A stretch of DNA of 64,000 nucleotides from Piromyces finnis (Eukaryota; Neocallimastigomycota; Neocallimastigomycetes; Neocallimastigales; Neocallimastigaceae), in assembly GCA_002104945.1 (NCBI GenBank), contig MCFH01000028.1, forward strand, positions 186,001-250,000. The letters run 5' to 3'. Under the pieces are notes generated by a model. The model had not been told where the DNA came from. It saw only the letters and a list, made by a program, of their open reading frames with translations, and ran no database searches. Shown here in pieces: positions 36,229 through 50,078 of this stretch. Position 1 is the stretch's first letter. Each line of letters opens with the position of its first letter. Made by a program: the position numbers and the translations under genes.

Positions 36229-38398
36229 AGTAAATTAAAATATTATTATTTTCTTTTTTGTCTTTTTCTCTTTAAATATGAATTTTTGAATTAATAAATT
36301 TCTTGGTATTATATATTATTATCAAGTATTTTCTATATTAAAAAAGTAATATAATAATATTATATAAATTTAAATAATAAACAGTTAAAAAATAAAAATT
36401 AATATTTATTATTTATCTTTATAATATTGTCACAATTCTATAAAAATTAATTTTATAATAACATTATTACATATATATGAAATAATTTATGAATAAATAA
36501 TTATTGAACATTTTTAAATATTTCCTTTTCTTTAAATATACATTTATGCAATTGGATAAATAAAAGAATCTTACCGAGAAACATTAAATACTTTTAAAAA
36601 AAATAATAAAATAAATTCCAACTTATAATTCTACCATAATTAATGAATTACTATTTAAATAAAAGATCTAATATTTATTAAAATATAAAAAAAAAAAAAA
36701 AGAAAAAAATAAATTTTAATTGTTGTTGTTTATCCACCGAATATGTTCATATTTGTTTTCTTTATTTATCCATTAGATTAATATATTACTTTTATTAATA
36801 ATAAATACATTAGTTATTGAAATATTAATAATAACCAATAATTATATAGGTGTAACTTGTTTGTTTTTTTAAGAAAAAAAATAAAAAAATAAATTCATTT
36901 ATTTACTAGATTATCAATGATTTTATTAAAGCATAAATGTATTATTGATTTTTTTTTTTTTTTTTTTATTTAATCCTTATAGAAATTTCAATATAAATAA
37001 ATAAAAAATAAGAATTTTACCTATAAAAAATATAAATATTATTGATATTTTAGTGTTAAATTAAATTATGATTTCATAAACATGAAAAAAATTAAGGTTA
37101 TAAATATCTTTTTTTTTTTTTTTTTTTTTTATAATATTTTCTCTATTATTATTATTTATATCTTTTTTAGAAAAAATAAGTAAAAAAAAAAAATTGTAAA
37201 ATGTTAATAGGATTAAATTTTTTATATTTGGAAATAATTAAAATTTTATTTAGATTTTAATTTAAATTTATTTATTATTAATATTAATAAATTCTTAATA
37301 AAATTAATAACTATAATTGTGATACATACAATAACGTTAGTGAGAAGCTTATGTAGGACTAAAATCATTTTATAAAGAGAAAAAAGTTTAGGAAAAAAAA
37401 AAAAAGTAGAAAATATGTATTGTTAATTATTACTATAGAAGAGAGGAATGATATATAAAGATAATATTTCTTTTTTTTTTATAAAAGAAAAATTAAATAA
37501 AAATAAAATATTGATTGAAATTTTATATTATATATACAACTTTTTTTTTTTTAAAGTATGTATTATAATTCATGAATTTTTCTTATCACTATTCAAAAAT
37601 GAAAAAAAAAAAAATTATTCGAAATAAGAGTTGATTTCTTTTTAAATTCAAAATACATAAAGCTTTAATTGAACCTTTTTTTAATACTATAGAATTAATA
37701 ATAATTCATAATTCATGGGTATAAAGTAAAGTTTAATTTCAATATAATATTGAACTCAAAGTTAGTTTTTACTTGACCCATTTTAATGTATGGTGTAAAA
37801 GATAGGAATAAAAGGAAAATTATAAAAGTTTATTGAATCATATAAAAGTTAATTTGATCTTTCTATTCATATAGAATTAAATGGATTATATAAAAAATAG
37901 TTAAATAACTCGATAAAGAAAGTCGACAAATTTGCTGCTATAATAAAGATTAGTTAAAAAGGATTAAGTATTTAAATATCTTTTTCTTCAAGTTTAGGAA
38001 TGATAGGTGAACTTTAAGACATCCAATAAAATAAAATATAATGTAGCTTCGTTTCTATTTTAAATAATAAAGCAATGATGGATATGGATGAACCAACATA
38101 TAATTATGAATGATTTTTTTGTTTTTTTAAAGTAATTTTTTATTTAACCTTTTATTTTTTTTTTTTTTATTTTATTTCATACTTTTTTTTTTAAAAAAAA
38201 AAAAAGTTTATTTATTAAAATTAAAATTAAAATTTTAATATATTATATAAACAAAATAAAACAAAATAAAATTAAAAAGAGAAAAAGTAAAAAAAAAAAA
38301 AATTGAATATTAATAAAATACTACACTTTAATTTTGTTTATATGTTAATAAGATTAGTCATTTTTTTTTAAAGGAAAAAAAAAAAAAAAAAAAAGAGT
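36229..38398. other. Divergent promoter spacer
   Basis: 2.2 kb between the EDC4-like gene (minus) and the SPATA4-like gene (plus). AT-rich with T and A runs. No open frame or RNA gene is supported. Confidence 0.6.
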
Positions 38399-41300
38399 AT
38401 GGCAACATTTCCAAGAGAACTTTTAAAATGGTTACAATCTCTTAATATTACATCATCAATAAAAAATGTAAAATTTGATTTTGGTAATGGTTTTGTCGTA
38501 GCAGAAATATTAAATCGATACTATCCACAAGATGTTCGATTAAATTCATTTGATACAGGACAAAGTAAGAATTGTAGAAAAGAAAATTGGCAATTATTAA
38601 AAAGAATGTTTAATGTAGTAATCTATATATAAATAGAAATAATTATAATTAAAAGGGTATTAAATTATAATACAAAACCTATAAATAAATATCATACAGA
38701 AATTTGGTATATCTGTTTTGGAAAATGATATTAATGATTTAGTAAATAAAAGAATGAACTCGGGTGAAACAGCAGCTCGTATAATATCAGCATTATATTC
38801 CTTTTTTTTAAAAAAAAAGTATTATCCATTTATATATATTTTTTAATAATATGTCACTTGAATAAATAAATAAATAGCTTTATAAAATTTTGTTTAAATA
38901 TATATAAACTTTTTTTAATCCATTATAAAATGAATAAAGTGTTAAACCGCCAAAGTCGTCAGGTTACATAAGAAAAAATAGTGAATCGGCATCAAATGGA
39001 GAAGATAATATACAAATTGAAAATAATAAAGAAGCATTAAAATTAATGTTAATAGATAATCAAAAAGTAAATGAAGCTACTTTAATTAAAAAAGATGAAA
39101 CCAATTATAATGTTAGTGTTAATAATTACATAATAAAATCAAAACGTCATCATTTAAAAAATTTTGTATTAATAAAAATAAAAAAAAAAACTTATATATA
39201 TTACAGATTTATCTTTTAGAATATATTTTTGGTTTATTTGAATATAAAGGACCAAAAAAAATATTTGATAAAACTTTTCTTGAAATTAATAATTTATCAA
39301 CAATATTTTTAGACCTAATTAGCAAAACTACAAATGAAAATATACAAAATTCAATTGAAGAATTTAAAAATAAAGTAATATATATAAATTTGTATTATTG
39401 TTATTATTATTGTTATTATTATTATTATGAACTCTTGATTATTAAATAAATGACAATTTTCTATTCTAAAACTATCAACTACATTTTTTTTTTTTTTTAA
39501 ATAATAATTATAATATTAATAATATTAATAATAATAATAATAATGCTATCAATAGCAAGATGATTTTGTAAATTTAATTCAAAATAGTAATTCAGATGAT
39601 ATCATATTTTTAATTCAATTATGTGCCCATATATTGTCCTTAAACACAATAAATAAAAAATCGTTTAAAGGTAATAAAAATAAATAGATTTTTATTATTA
39701 ATAATAATATTATATCCAAAGAAAAAGTAAAAGATATTAAATATATATTCTTTGGGGATTACACCTATCTATTTTCAATATGGATATAAAAATAAAAATA
39801 AAAAAGTTTCAGTAATAATAATACCAATAATATTTTCATCAATAAAAAAGTCAATTGGAAGTGAAGGAATAAAATTATTATATAATTCAAATTCATATGA
39901 TGAAATCATTAATGGAATGACAATAGAAAAAATTCCCTTTTTTTCAGGATGTATTGAAGCCATAGCTAATGGATTCCCAATAGAGGAAAAACAAACACAG
40001 GATATTTATGATAAAATAAAAGTAACGATAAAATAATTATATATAAATATGAAAATAATATATATATATAGTTATTTAATTTTTTTCTTTGCATTTAATT
40101 TTAAATAACAAATGAAATCTAATTTAAATATCATATAAATTTTATTTTGAAATACATGAATAAAAATGAAAACGAAAATGAAAATAATAAAAAAAAAAAG
40201 AAATCACTACATCAAAAAAATATTAATTATGAACTAGCCTTTATTACCACAATATCAGTCATTGATCCTAGTCATGCCTATTTCCATATAAATTCAGTAT
40301 TATCTATTTTAAATGCAGAAAACGAAACAAATATCATTGATTATTCGGCAATTCTACACTTCTTTTCAATACTTATTCCATCAATATCAACAGATTTTAT
40401 CATTCCTCTTCTACGAAAATTTAATATTTTAAAAAAAGGGATTAAGAATAAAATTGAACAGCTTCACTCAATTAAAGATATGGATATTGAAACTAATGAT
40501 AATGCAAGGAATGGGTTAATACGATCATGGATTAGATTTTTAACTGTAATTATTGAGGTTTTAGGAGAAACAACTTATTCAAATGGAAATACAAATTCTT
40601 TCCCAATAAAAAAAAAAGAAATAAAAAATAAAAATAAAATAAATAATACTACCACTAATGGTAATACTAATGCTAATAATAATACTGAATCAAGATGTTC
40701 ATCGGCCTATTCATTAAGATCAAATGATTCATCACGATTAACTACCCAAAAAACCAATATAAATTTCAATAAAACATTTATTCATAAAAAGAAAAATATA
40801 AAGGATTCCAGTATAGAATTACCTAATGGGGAAATTATTGAATTACCATCCTCTCTAGAAGATCTTAACCTTGATGAAATTTATCCACCAACTATTTTTT
40901 GTAAAGAAATAGTTAATGAGGCTCTCAACGAACTTGTTTTATTACTACCAACACTTTGTGGCACCAATCTAAAAATAGGTAATTTATTATTATTGTTGTT
41001 GTTGTTGTTGTTGTTGTTATTATTATCATCATCATCATCATTATTATTATTATATATTAAATACTAAATTTTAAAATTCAATATACATTACCTATATATG
41101 AATGAATGGATAAAAAATATATATTATATATATGATATACATAATGAAAGTCTTATTCCTTCTTGCGCCAAATTTAACATTATATACAAATTTATGTCAA
41201 GAATTTGTTAAACATAGTGTAAGAATATCATTAAAAGAACTTTATGAAATATTCCCATTATCGGATGATACAGATAAACTTTATACCTACAGTATTGACT

Positions 41301-41414
41301 GGCAAGTACCTTATTTTAATTCTATAGAAAAAATAACTTGTTTTGAAATTACAGATGATTGGAGATTTTGTTATTGCATGGGATTTATTAATATGGTATT
41401 TTATTTTATTTTAC

Positions 41415-41446
<32 letters not shown>

Positions 41447-41922
41447 CTTTCTCCTCTTACAATAAATACTATTAAAATAATAAAAATGATATCTAGATTT
41501 TTGTTAGTAGTAATTCATTTCTTTTTTTTTTTTTATTATTATTATTTTTTCTTAATTATACATAATAAAAAAAAAAGATGAAGGGTAATGAAAATAAATA
41601 TTATTATGAATACTTAGAATATTTTATTAGAAAATCGAATCATCCAATGCCAGTGATTATGGAAAATGTATTAATTGCAATGGCTAATGATGAAAATCAA
41701 TTAAAATATGGACTTTCAATACTTGAGCATTTAACATTTACAGATGAGCATCTTTTAAAATTATTAACTACCGTACTTTACATTATGGAATATAGTTCAA
41801 ATAATACAAAGACAACACTACAAAAATGGTTATCTCATAAAACTACCGAAGAAGAAAAAATTCATATGAACAAGATAAAAAAATGGATTAATAATGAAAC
41901 TCAAAAAATGATTAATTGTTAA
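38399..41922 (+). CDS. SPATA4-type CH-domain protein with long helical tail
   Basis: Nine exons: 38399-38614, 38700-38818, 38940-39111, 39207-39374, 39556-39670, 39807-40021, 40201-40978, 41151-41395, 41578-41922. They total 2373 bp, or 790 residues. Residues 1-112 are a CH-like domain of the SPATA4/SPEF1 type: FPRELLKWLQSLNI, DFGNGFVVAEILNRYYPQDV, then ENWQLLKRMFN and a C-terminal helix (TAARIISALYSFFL). SPATA4 and SPEF1 act on microtubules of sperm tails and cilia, so a flagellar role in zoospores is likely. The remaining ~680 residues are helical (VSVIIIPIIFSSIKKS; YELAFITTISVI; EIVNEALNELVLLLPTLCG; LSILEHLTFTDEHLLKLL) and look like a HEAT/ARM-type solenoid, but I do not recognise a family. 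Exons 6, 7 and 9 start after A-rich acceptors; for exon 6 the alternative upstream open frame (from 39752) does not fit in phase. Animal SPATA4 is much shorter (about 300 residues). Confidence 0.75.
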
Positions 41923-42474
41923 TTAAAAAAAAAAAAAAAAAAAGAGTATTTTATATTTTATTCTTTTTTATAATAAAAAATATATATAAATATATATGTA
42001 CAATTAGAAGTTATAAAAAGATAATTAAAATCATATAGATTCTATACATGGCAAATGCACGGCAAAAAAAAAAAAAGATCCAATTTTATTATAATTTTTT
42101 TTTTCTTTTGAAAATGTACATTACTTTTTATTAATATTAAATTATTATTTTGCACATCTCTATAACAATACAATTATTTATTGAAAATAATAAAAATAGT
42201 TTAAAAAAAATTTTTTTTTTTTCTTTTATTATTTCATTATTCAAAATTTTAAATATTTTTGTTATTTTTGTTTGTTTGTTTTTAAGATATTATTTTATCA
42301 TTTTATTAATTTTTTATTTGATGATAGGCATTAGTATTATTGTTATTTTTCTGGTTTAATTATTCACCATTATTACTATGATGATGATTGTTATAATTAT
42401 GATTATTATTATTTATAAGCCAACCGACCACCGCCCGTTTATGCATTATTATTATTATTACAAATAATTTATAT
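41923..42474. other. Convergent spacer
   Basis: 552 bp between the 3' ends of the SPATA4-like and arrestin genes. Mostly homopolymers. A short GC-richer patch, AACCGACCACCGCCCG, lies near 42422-42437. It is possibly part of the 3' UTR of the arrestin gene. Confidence 0.6.
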
Positions 42475-45400
42475 TTAGTGTTTTTCAGGTAAATTGTATT
42501 GAATATCTGGATTATATTCATAGGGTGGAGGTGGATTTTCTATATCTTCCATAGTTGGTGCGGACGGTTGGAACTCTTGAGGATTAGTAAATTGAGGTAG
42601 GCTAGGGAATAGTTGTTCATAAGGCGCTGGAGATTGTATCTGGTATTGTGGTTGGGATAGGAAAAGAGATGGTGAAGGATTTCTAGGAGGTAATTGTGGA
42701 GGTTGTTGTGGTATTACAGGAATTTTCTTTCCATCTACTTGATTCGGTGATATAGGAGGAACAGGTAACTCTTTATTTAATAATATGGATGCAGAAGGTA
42801 TTGGTGATAATCTTTTTGTTCTATTGATATCTTCTTTAGCTGATACTATTGGTTCATTTGAATATGAATCATTTGATGATGAATTTGTTCTTATTCTAGT
42901 ATGAATCTTAATATCTGAATCTATTTATTATTATTGTCGTTATTAGGTATTTTAAATACATAAAAATTTAAATGATTAGATAGATTAATAAATATGAAAA
43001 AATATTAAAAATAATAATAAATAAATAAATAAATACGACATCATAATTTATATCACTTTAAAAAAAAAAACGTACCATCATCTTTTTTTAGAGATGCTTT
43101 TGATCCATTATTATTTGGTATAGAACCCGTTCTTAATCTTAATTTATTATTAAAATTATTTTTCCGTAAGATAGCATTAAAGTATTGATCTTCAATTTCT
43201 TCTTCCAATTTAAATTCTTTACCGTATAATCGAGGTACTCTTGTCATTGTACCAATCACAATATCAAATTCAAAATCTAATGCTTTTCTAGATCTTGGAA
43301 TGGAGGGTACATCACCAGTAGATAAATGACCTAAAATAACACCAAACTTTTTATTTTCATTAGAAAATTTTTGATTATCATTATTTTGAACGTTCAAGAG
43401 CTCCTTTGTACTAGAAACACCAGAATAACTCATACGACGAGTATCACTTAAACTTTGATCTGTATCAAGAAAACTACCTTGAACAGAATGTGAACTACTA
43501 CCTACAGGAAGAGGTGTATTTAATGGAGAGGGTGGAGGACTGACATGAATGTAAATTTGACTGTCAGTTTCCATAAATTCTTCATAGTCATTATTTTGAG
43601 GTTCATTTTCGGTTGGAGAAAGTTCATCATTACTACTTAGTTTATCATCTCCTCCTTTCATTTTACGAATGATTTTATTTATATTTTCATTGGTAATGGC
43701 AATGACTCTTAATTTATGTTCGACAACTACTGGCCATTTGGATGGTTCATTTATAGATGGTGAAATTAATGGTACCTTTACATCTCTTAATTGAATTCTT
43801 GTAATATCATTTTCTACTTCCTCTTCACCTAAATCTTCATCTTCAAGTGTACCTTCATTTCCCATTCTTAATGCTTCCTTTTCATCTTTTATATTTTCTT
43901 CACTTGCATGATTCGATGAAGTAATATTTGTTGATTTTGATGAATAAAAATTAGCTTTAAGGAATTTTCTTTGAATGGAGCAATACCCATCAATAATAGG
44001 GAAATTTAACACAGTATATACATTTGCTTCTCCTGGTTTTATCATGTATTCGTAGTAACGACTCGATACTAACTTGAAACTATATTTATTCATTTTCTTT
44101 GAATTAGAATCTTCATATGAACATTTTTCATATAAACCTACAGCAAAACCTGTAATAGTTTTGTTCATACCAAGATGATTCACAGATACATCAATTGGAA
44201 TGTTGTCACGATGACAATACGCTAATTGCGGTAATTTAACTTTCATTTCAATTATTCCCTTTTTTATATATTTCATAAACTTTAATTCTTTCATTTTCTT
44301 TTGTTCGGTAGGAACAACGTATTTTGGAATATCAATTTTTATTTTTTGAAGGACTCTTAATTTCATCAAGCGTACTGAATTTCTACTTGGCCATGGTCTA
44401 ATGATTTAATAATAATTTAATAATAAGGATAACAAAAATAATAATAAAAAAAAAAGCATTATAAAAGAATTAATAATAGACTAATAATAAGGAATAATAT
44501 AATATAAAAAAAAGCATTATAAAAGAAGATAGGGTAAAAAAAAAAAAATGAAATATAATATATATTATTAAATAAAACTATGGATAACTATTATTGAAGT
44601 AGCATATTAAGATTTAATGAGAAATAAATAAGTAAATACTAAAAGGATTAAAAAAAAAAAAAAAGTAGAAATGCTATACCTATGAATAGTAGCATATAAA
44701 AAGTATTCAATACGACATTTTCCATTATCATAAGAACTTGGAAGTGAGGAAGAATTTGCGACATGATTTAATTTAAATGAAAATGGTAATTTTATAGGTT
44801 CATTACTAAAACGGGAAGCAATAAATTTATGATTAATCATATCTTTACGACTATCAAAATTTTCATCACTGGTATCTTTATTTTTACTTCCCTTAAGTTG
44901 ACCGAAAAGAGAGTTTGAACGAGGTTTAGAAGAATCAACACGACAGGATACATTACTATCATCATTATTAGCTTTACCATCATTACTACTAGTTGAACCT
45001 GCATTCATTTTACCCCATAATACAACATCGTAATCAACTAAAATAGATAAATTATCGTATTTTGAAGAACTTGTGTTATTATCTTTACCGTTATCCGAAG
45101 AATTTTTATTACTAGAAGAACTAGTATAAGAATCAATGGATAACATTTTTATTGCTTTTGGTAAAGAACTTGGATTTTCAGGATTATTAATATATTTTAA
45201 AACATCATTGGTTTCAATACTTTTACTTTTTGATATAAACCCAATTAACTGAAGTCTGATACATTTTACCATTTCTGGTTTTGCAAGTTCAACTTCCACA
45301 TTTCCTTTTTAAATTTTAATTATATGCGTATTTATAAATATTCCATTTTCATTATATTATTAAATATTAATAATAATGATATATAATAATATATAATGAT

Positions 45401-45639
45401 ATATAATAGTTAATAGTTAAATAGTTAATATATAATAAATACAATAAATAATATTAATAAATAATATTAATATACTTGTTCATGTTATTGAAAAAAAAAA
45501 AAGGCCTACCTTTAATTACTTCTCCTTCAAAAACTGCATTGGAATAACCACATCTTTCCGCTGTAGAATAACAATCTGGATCTAAAATAATTTGAAAATG
45601 TTTTTTAGTATTAACACCGGGGAACGATGATTGCTTCAT
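42475..45639 (-). CDS. Alpha-arrestin (ART-like adaptor) with PPxY
   Basis: Four exons: 45510-45639, 44680-45304, 43076-44397 and 42475-42920, in phase, 840 residues. The N-terminal part shows the arrestin fold: FQIILDPDCYSTAE, then VFEGEVIKG/NVEVELAKPEM, CIRLQLIGFISKSK, and FSFKLNHVANSSSLPSSY with CRIEYFLYATIHR, the typical end of arrestin_N. The arrestin_C part follows (KVKLPQLAYCHRDNIPIDVS, ITGFAVGLYEK), with Ser/acid-rich insertions. The last exon, without an ATG of its own, is Pro-rich and carries NPPPPYEYNP, a PPxY motif, plus PAPYEQ. PPxY motifs recruit Nedd4/Rsp5 HECT ligases, so this is predicted to be an adaptor for ubiquitylation and endocytosis of plasma-membrane transporters. ATG at 45639 is a conservative start: the frame stays open upstream (FRIEY), so the true start may be a few codons or an exon further out. 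Confidence 0.85.
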
Positions 45640-47933
45640 ATATTCTATTCTAAATAGCCATGTAAATTTTGATATTAAATTATTTTTTAAATTTAAACAA
45701 TTAAATAAAAGGGTTTTTTATTTAGTATATTAAGATATGCGTATAGAAAAATGATAACAATTTTATGAAATAATATAATATATCGTATTTGTATTTTAAA
45801 GAAAAAAAAAAAAAAAAAAGATATTTCTATTGTTTAATATTTCGAAAGTTGGAAGATAAATTTAAAAATAAATAAAAATAAACCTTTAATATTATATTAA
45901 ATTTCGAAAAAGGATAGATATTTTATTATTTGTATATGTATAATGTATATATTAAGGTTTCTTTTTTTGGTTTGTTTGCTTTTTATTTAAAATGTTATAT
46001 ATATTGAATGGCTCTTCTTTAAATAACTTTTTTTTTCTTTTTGAAATTTACAAACAACCTTTTTTTTTTTTTATAATTTTTTTACGAAATAAAAATAAAA
46101 TAAATATAAAACAAATTAATTAATATTACGAATAATTAATATTAAAAATATTGGTTATTTAATATTTATTAATAATTTTAATTTCCAAGAATAATAAAAA
46201 GTTTATTTAATAAAATATATATATAAAAAAAAAAAAAAAAAAAAAGATTAATAATTTGAATATGAAAAATAAAGGAATACTAAAGATTGAACTTTTTTTA
46301 AACTTTAACTATGAACACTTTTTACAAAAAAAAAAAGAAAATGGAATTACAAAAAAAAAAAAAAAGTTTAATAATAAAATAAAATAATAATTATTAATAC
46401 AAATTATAAATGTGATTTTTCCACCAAGGAATATTCTATTTTTTTAAGGCATATTATATTTTGAAATGGCTCTTATTCTACTAATAATAATATATATATT
46501 TATAATTATTAAATAATGAAAAAAAAATAGTAAAGACATTGATATTTCTTTTAAATAGTCATATACAATAATTGAATGAATAGTAATATTAAAGAATACA
46601 TTTTTTTTTGCTTTCGTTTTTATTATTATTATTATTTCATGAATTATTCTTTTTTATTAATTATAATACTAATTTCCATTTATGGTTATTTAATAAAGGA
46701 TTTATATTAAAAATTGGATATAACTGCCTTTGCCCAAAAAAAAAAAGAAAAAAGAAATAAAATAAAATAAATAGCAATAATTACCATTCCTACTAATTAT
46801 ATTATTAATATTTTAACTATTCAAATTGAATTTAATATATTTATTATCCTATTAATTATAATGATGATGATAATAATGCTAAATCATCTATTAATATTTA
46901 TAGTTTTTATTAGTAGCATTACTGTCGTTGTTTGAGTTTTATTAAAAATTGTTTTTAATTAGATAAAGCATATCATAAAAAATACTAATTATCCATAAAT
47001 CAATTTTTTAAAAAGGTTATAAACTTTTTCAAAAAAAAAAAAAAAATTGAAGAAGGTTTCGTATGAAATATATATCTTACTTCTTAGATAATAAGATATA
47101 TATTTTTTTTCTTTCTATATTTATTCTACTGCTGAAGTTAAAGGTTCATTTTAATTATTTTATTATGGAAAACTCAAATCTACTTATCAAATATTAAAAA
47201 GTTTAGAAAAAATATATTATCTCCTTCTCAACAAAGTAAAATTTTATTAGCTTTATGGAAAAAAAAAAAAAAAAAAAAAAAACTAGATTTACAAGTGAAA
47301 GTTTTTTTTAGAACAGTAATAAAAAATAAAAAATTATCCAAGCACTGAAAATATTACCATTACCTAACCTAAAACTCAAAGTCTTTTTAAGGACTCAATT
47401 CTAGAACAATTTTAATAATTCATAAATATATCATGTAAAATTGAACCATTAATGTCCAATTTCAACTTTTATTTTATAAATATATTTTTTTAAAAAAATA
47501 TAATGTATTCTCGATTAAATACAAAAGTATCTTTTCTTTTTTTTTTATTATCATTAATTATATAACATCAACTTAATACTACAATAGTAGATAATAATGA
47601 TAATTATTGCTATTTTTTTAAATTTTTGTTTATAGAAAACTTTGTAAAAGTTTTTTTTTTTCCTTTGTTTTAACTATTTTTATAAAAGGTTAGAAATTAA
47701 GAAATAATAAAGATTTATTTTATGATTATATTATAATATTTCTTTTTTTTTTTTCATTAAAAACTTTTAGAAACTTTACCATACCATAATACATTTTATC
47801 TTAAAAAAAAAAAAGAAAATGTTTGGACGTGCTTTTATATTACTATTCATTATTAAGACGTCACTTTAATTAGTATTATTAATTTCACAATTCTAACCCT
47901 TGAATGTTAAAACCACAAAATTTATATTAATGA

Positions 47934-48001
47934 TAAACAAACAAATAAATAAATAAATAAGTAAATAAATAAATAAATAAATAAGTAAATAAGTAAATAA
48001 A
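47934..48001. repeat. Tetranucleotide array (AAAT/AAGT)n
   Basis: About 68 bp of AAAT units with AAGT variants, preceded by AAAC units. Confidence 0.9.
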
Positions 48002-48437
48002 ATGAATGAATGAAATAATGGCTTAATGTCTGATCCTTAGTAAAGGAATATTAATAATAAGATATCATTAATAAACTTTTGATTTTCATTTAAATTTTAT
48101 AAATTATTAAGTAAATTTTATAACATTAATAGTATTATTACACTATTTAATATTTAATATTATATTATTATTGGGATATAATAGGTATCTCTTTTTTTTT
48201 TATATCTACTAAACTACATTTATATAAACTCAGCTACTTTTTTTTTTTTTTTTAAATACCTATTCTGTATTTATAATAATTAATGATATACCTTTTTTTT
48301 TATCGAGATAATACTAATTTATACCAATAGTTGATAACTCTATAATAAAAATTAATTAAATAAAACAATACAGATACTATATATATATAGGTTTATTGGA
48401 TAGATGTAATTTTTATTTTCGATAAAGCTATAATTAT

Positions 48438-48539
48438 AATTATTATAAAAATAATTAAATAATTACAGATCGTAATACTATAATTTATGATTATTATAAA
48501 AATAATTAAATAATTACAGATCGTAACAATACTATAATT
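48438..48539. repeat. 51-bp tandem duplication
   Basis: Two copies carry the shared text AATTACAGATCGTAA, with the second copy starting about 51 bp after the first. They differ by a few bases, including a CAA insertion near 48527. Confidence 0.75.
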
Positions 48540-49154
48540 TATAATTATATATTATTATTAGGCTTATTATAGTTTCATCGGTAAAATAATGTAACACTAC
48601 ACTTTTTTTTTTTTTTTCAAATATGAAACCTTTTTTAATATAATCCATAATTTTAATTATAACAATAATTCGCTTTCTAGTATTATTAAATATTATTAAA
48701 TGAATTTTATCTACTATGATTAGATTGGCTAGAAATGAATAAATTATTTTAATTTAAAAAAAAATGTGTAAAACTTTCAAAGTATTATTAGTGTATTATT
48801 AATCTTCTTCTTATCATAATATTAATAATTATTATTAAAGTGTATTATCTAATTATAATTAATATTATATATATATATATTATTTATAAATTTCCCCGTT
48901 ATTTTACCATTATTATTATATAAACTACAATAGTGTCATAAAATATAATTTTTATTAAACCAAAATTTAATTAAAATTGTATTTTTAATTATTTCCATAA
49001 AAGTCAAAATTAAATTAAATATTATGAAACATGAATCGTTTAAAAAAAGGTTTTAAAATAAAAAAAAAAATAAAAAGAATAATATAATTAAATATTCATT
49101 ATTTTTTAATATTTTTAAAATAGTTAAAATAGTTTTGAAGGGTAATTATCTATT

Positions 49155-49565
<411 letters not shown>

Positions 49566-50016
49566 TAAAATTTATTTTAATTATTAACTCGAACAAAGAT
49601 GAAAATCTTTTTTTTAATAATAAAAATGGCATTGTTTTAATTGACTAAAATATTACAATTTATCTTTTTAAAGTTATTTTTAATATATATTTACAAGGTT
49701 AAAAAACATTTCAAGCTGTTAAACTGAATTGGAATAAAATATTTTAAATAGTATAACAAAATAAAAGTTTTATAAAATTTTATGATGTAATAAACCCATA
49801 ATTATCAATTTGATTTAATACATAGAATAGTTGAATAATTAATACAATAAATAATGTTAAAAAAATTATTGTGTAAGCTTGATAAAAAACAACATGTATA
49901 ACAAACTTTTTTTTTATATAATTAAATAGTTAACTTTGGTGTTTTTGTATTTGGAAAAAAAATATTTTAATTACACCATTTATAATATGTATGAACGTTT
50001 TAAAACATTTTTAATT

Positions 50017-50018
50017 AA

Positions 50019-50077
<59 letters not shown>

Positions 50078-50078
50078 A
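50017..50078. repeat. (AAAT)n microsatellite
   Basis: About 62 bp of uninterrupted AAAT units. Confidence 0.95.
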
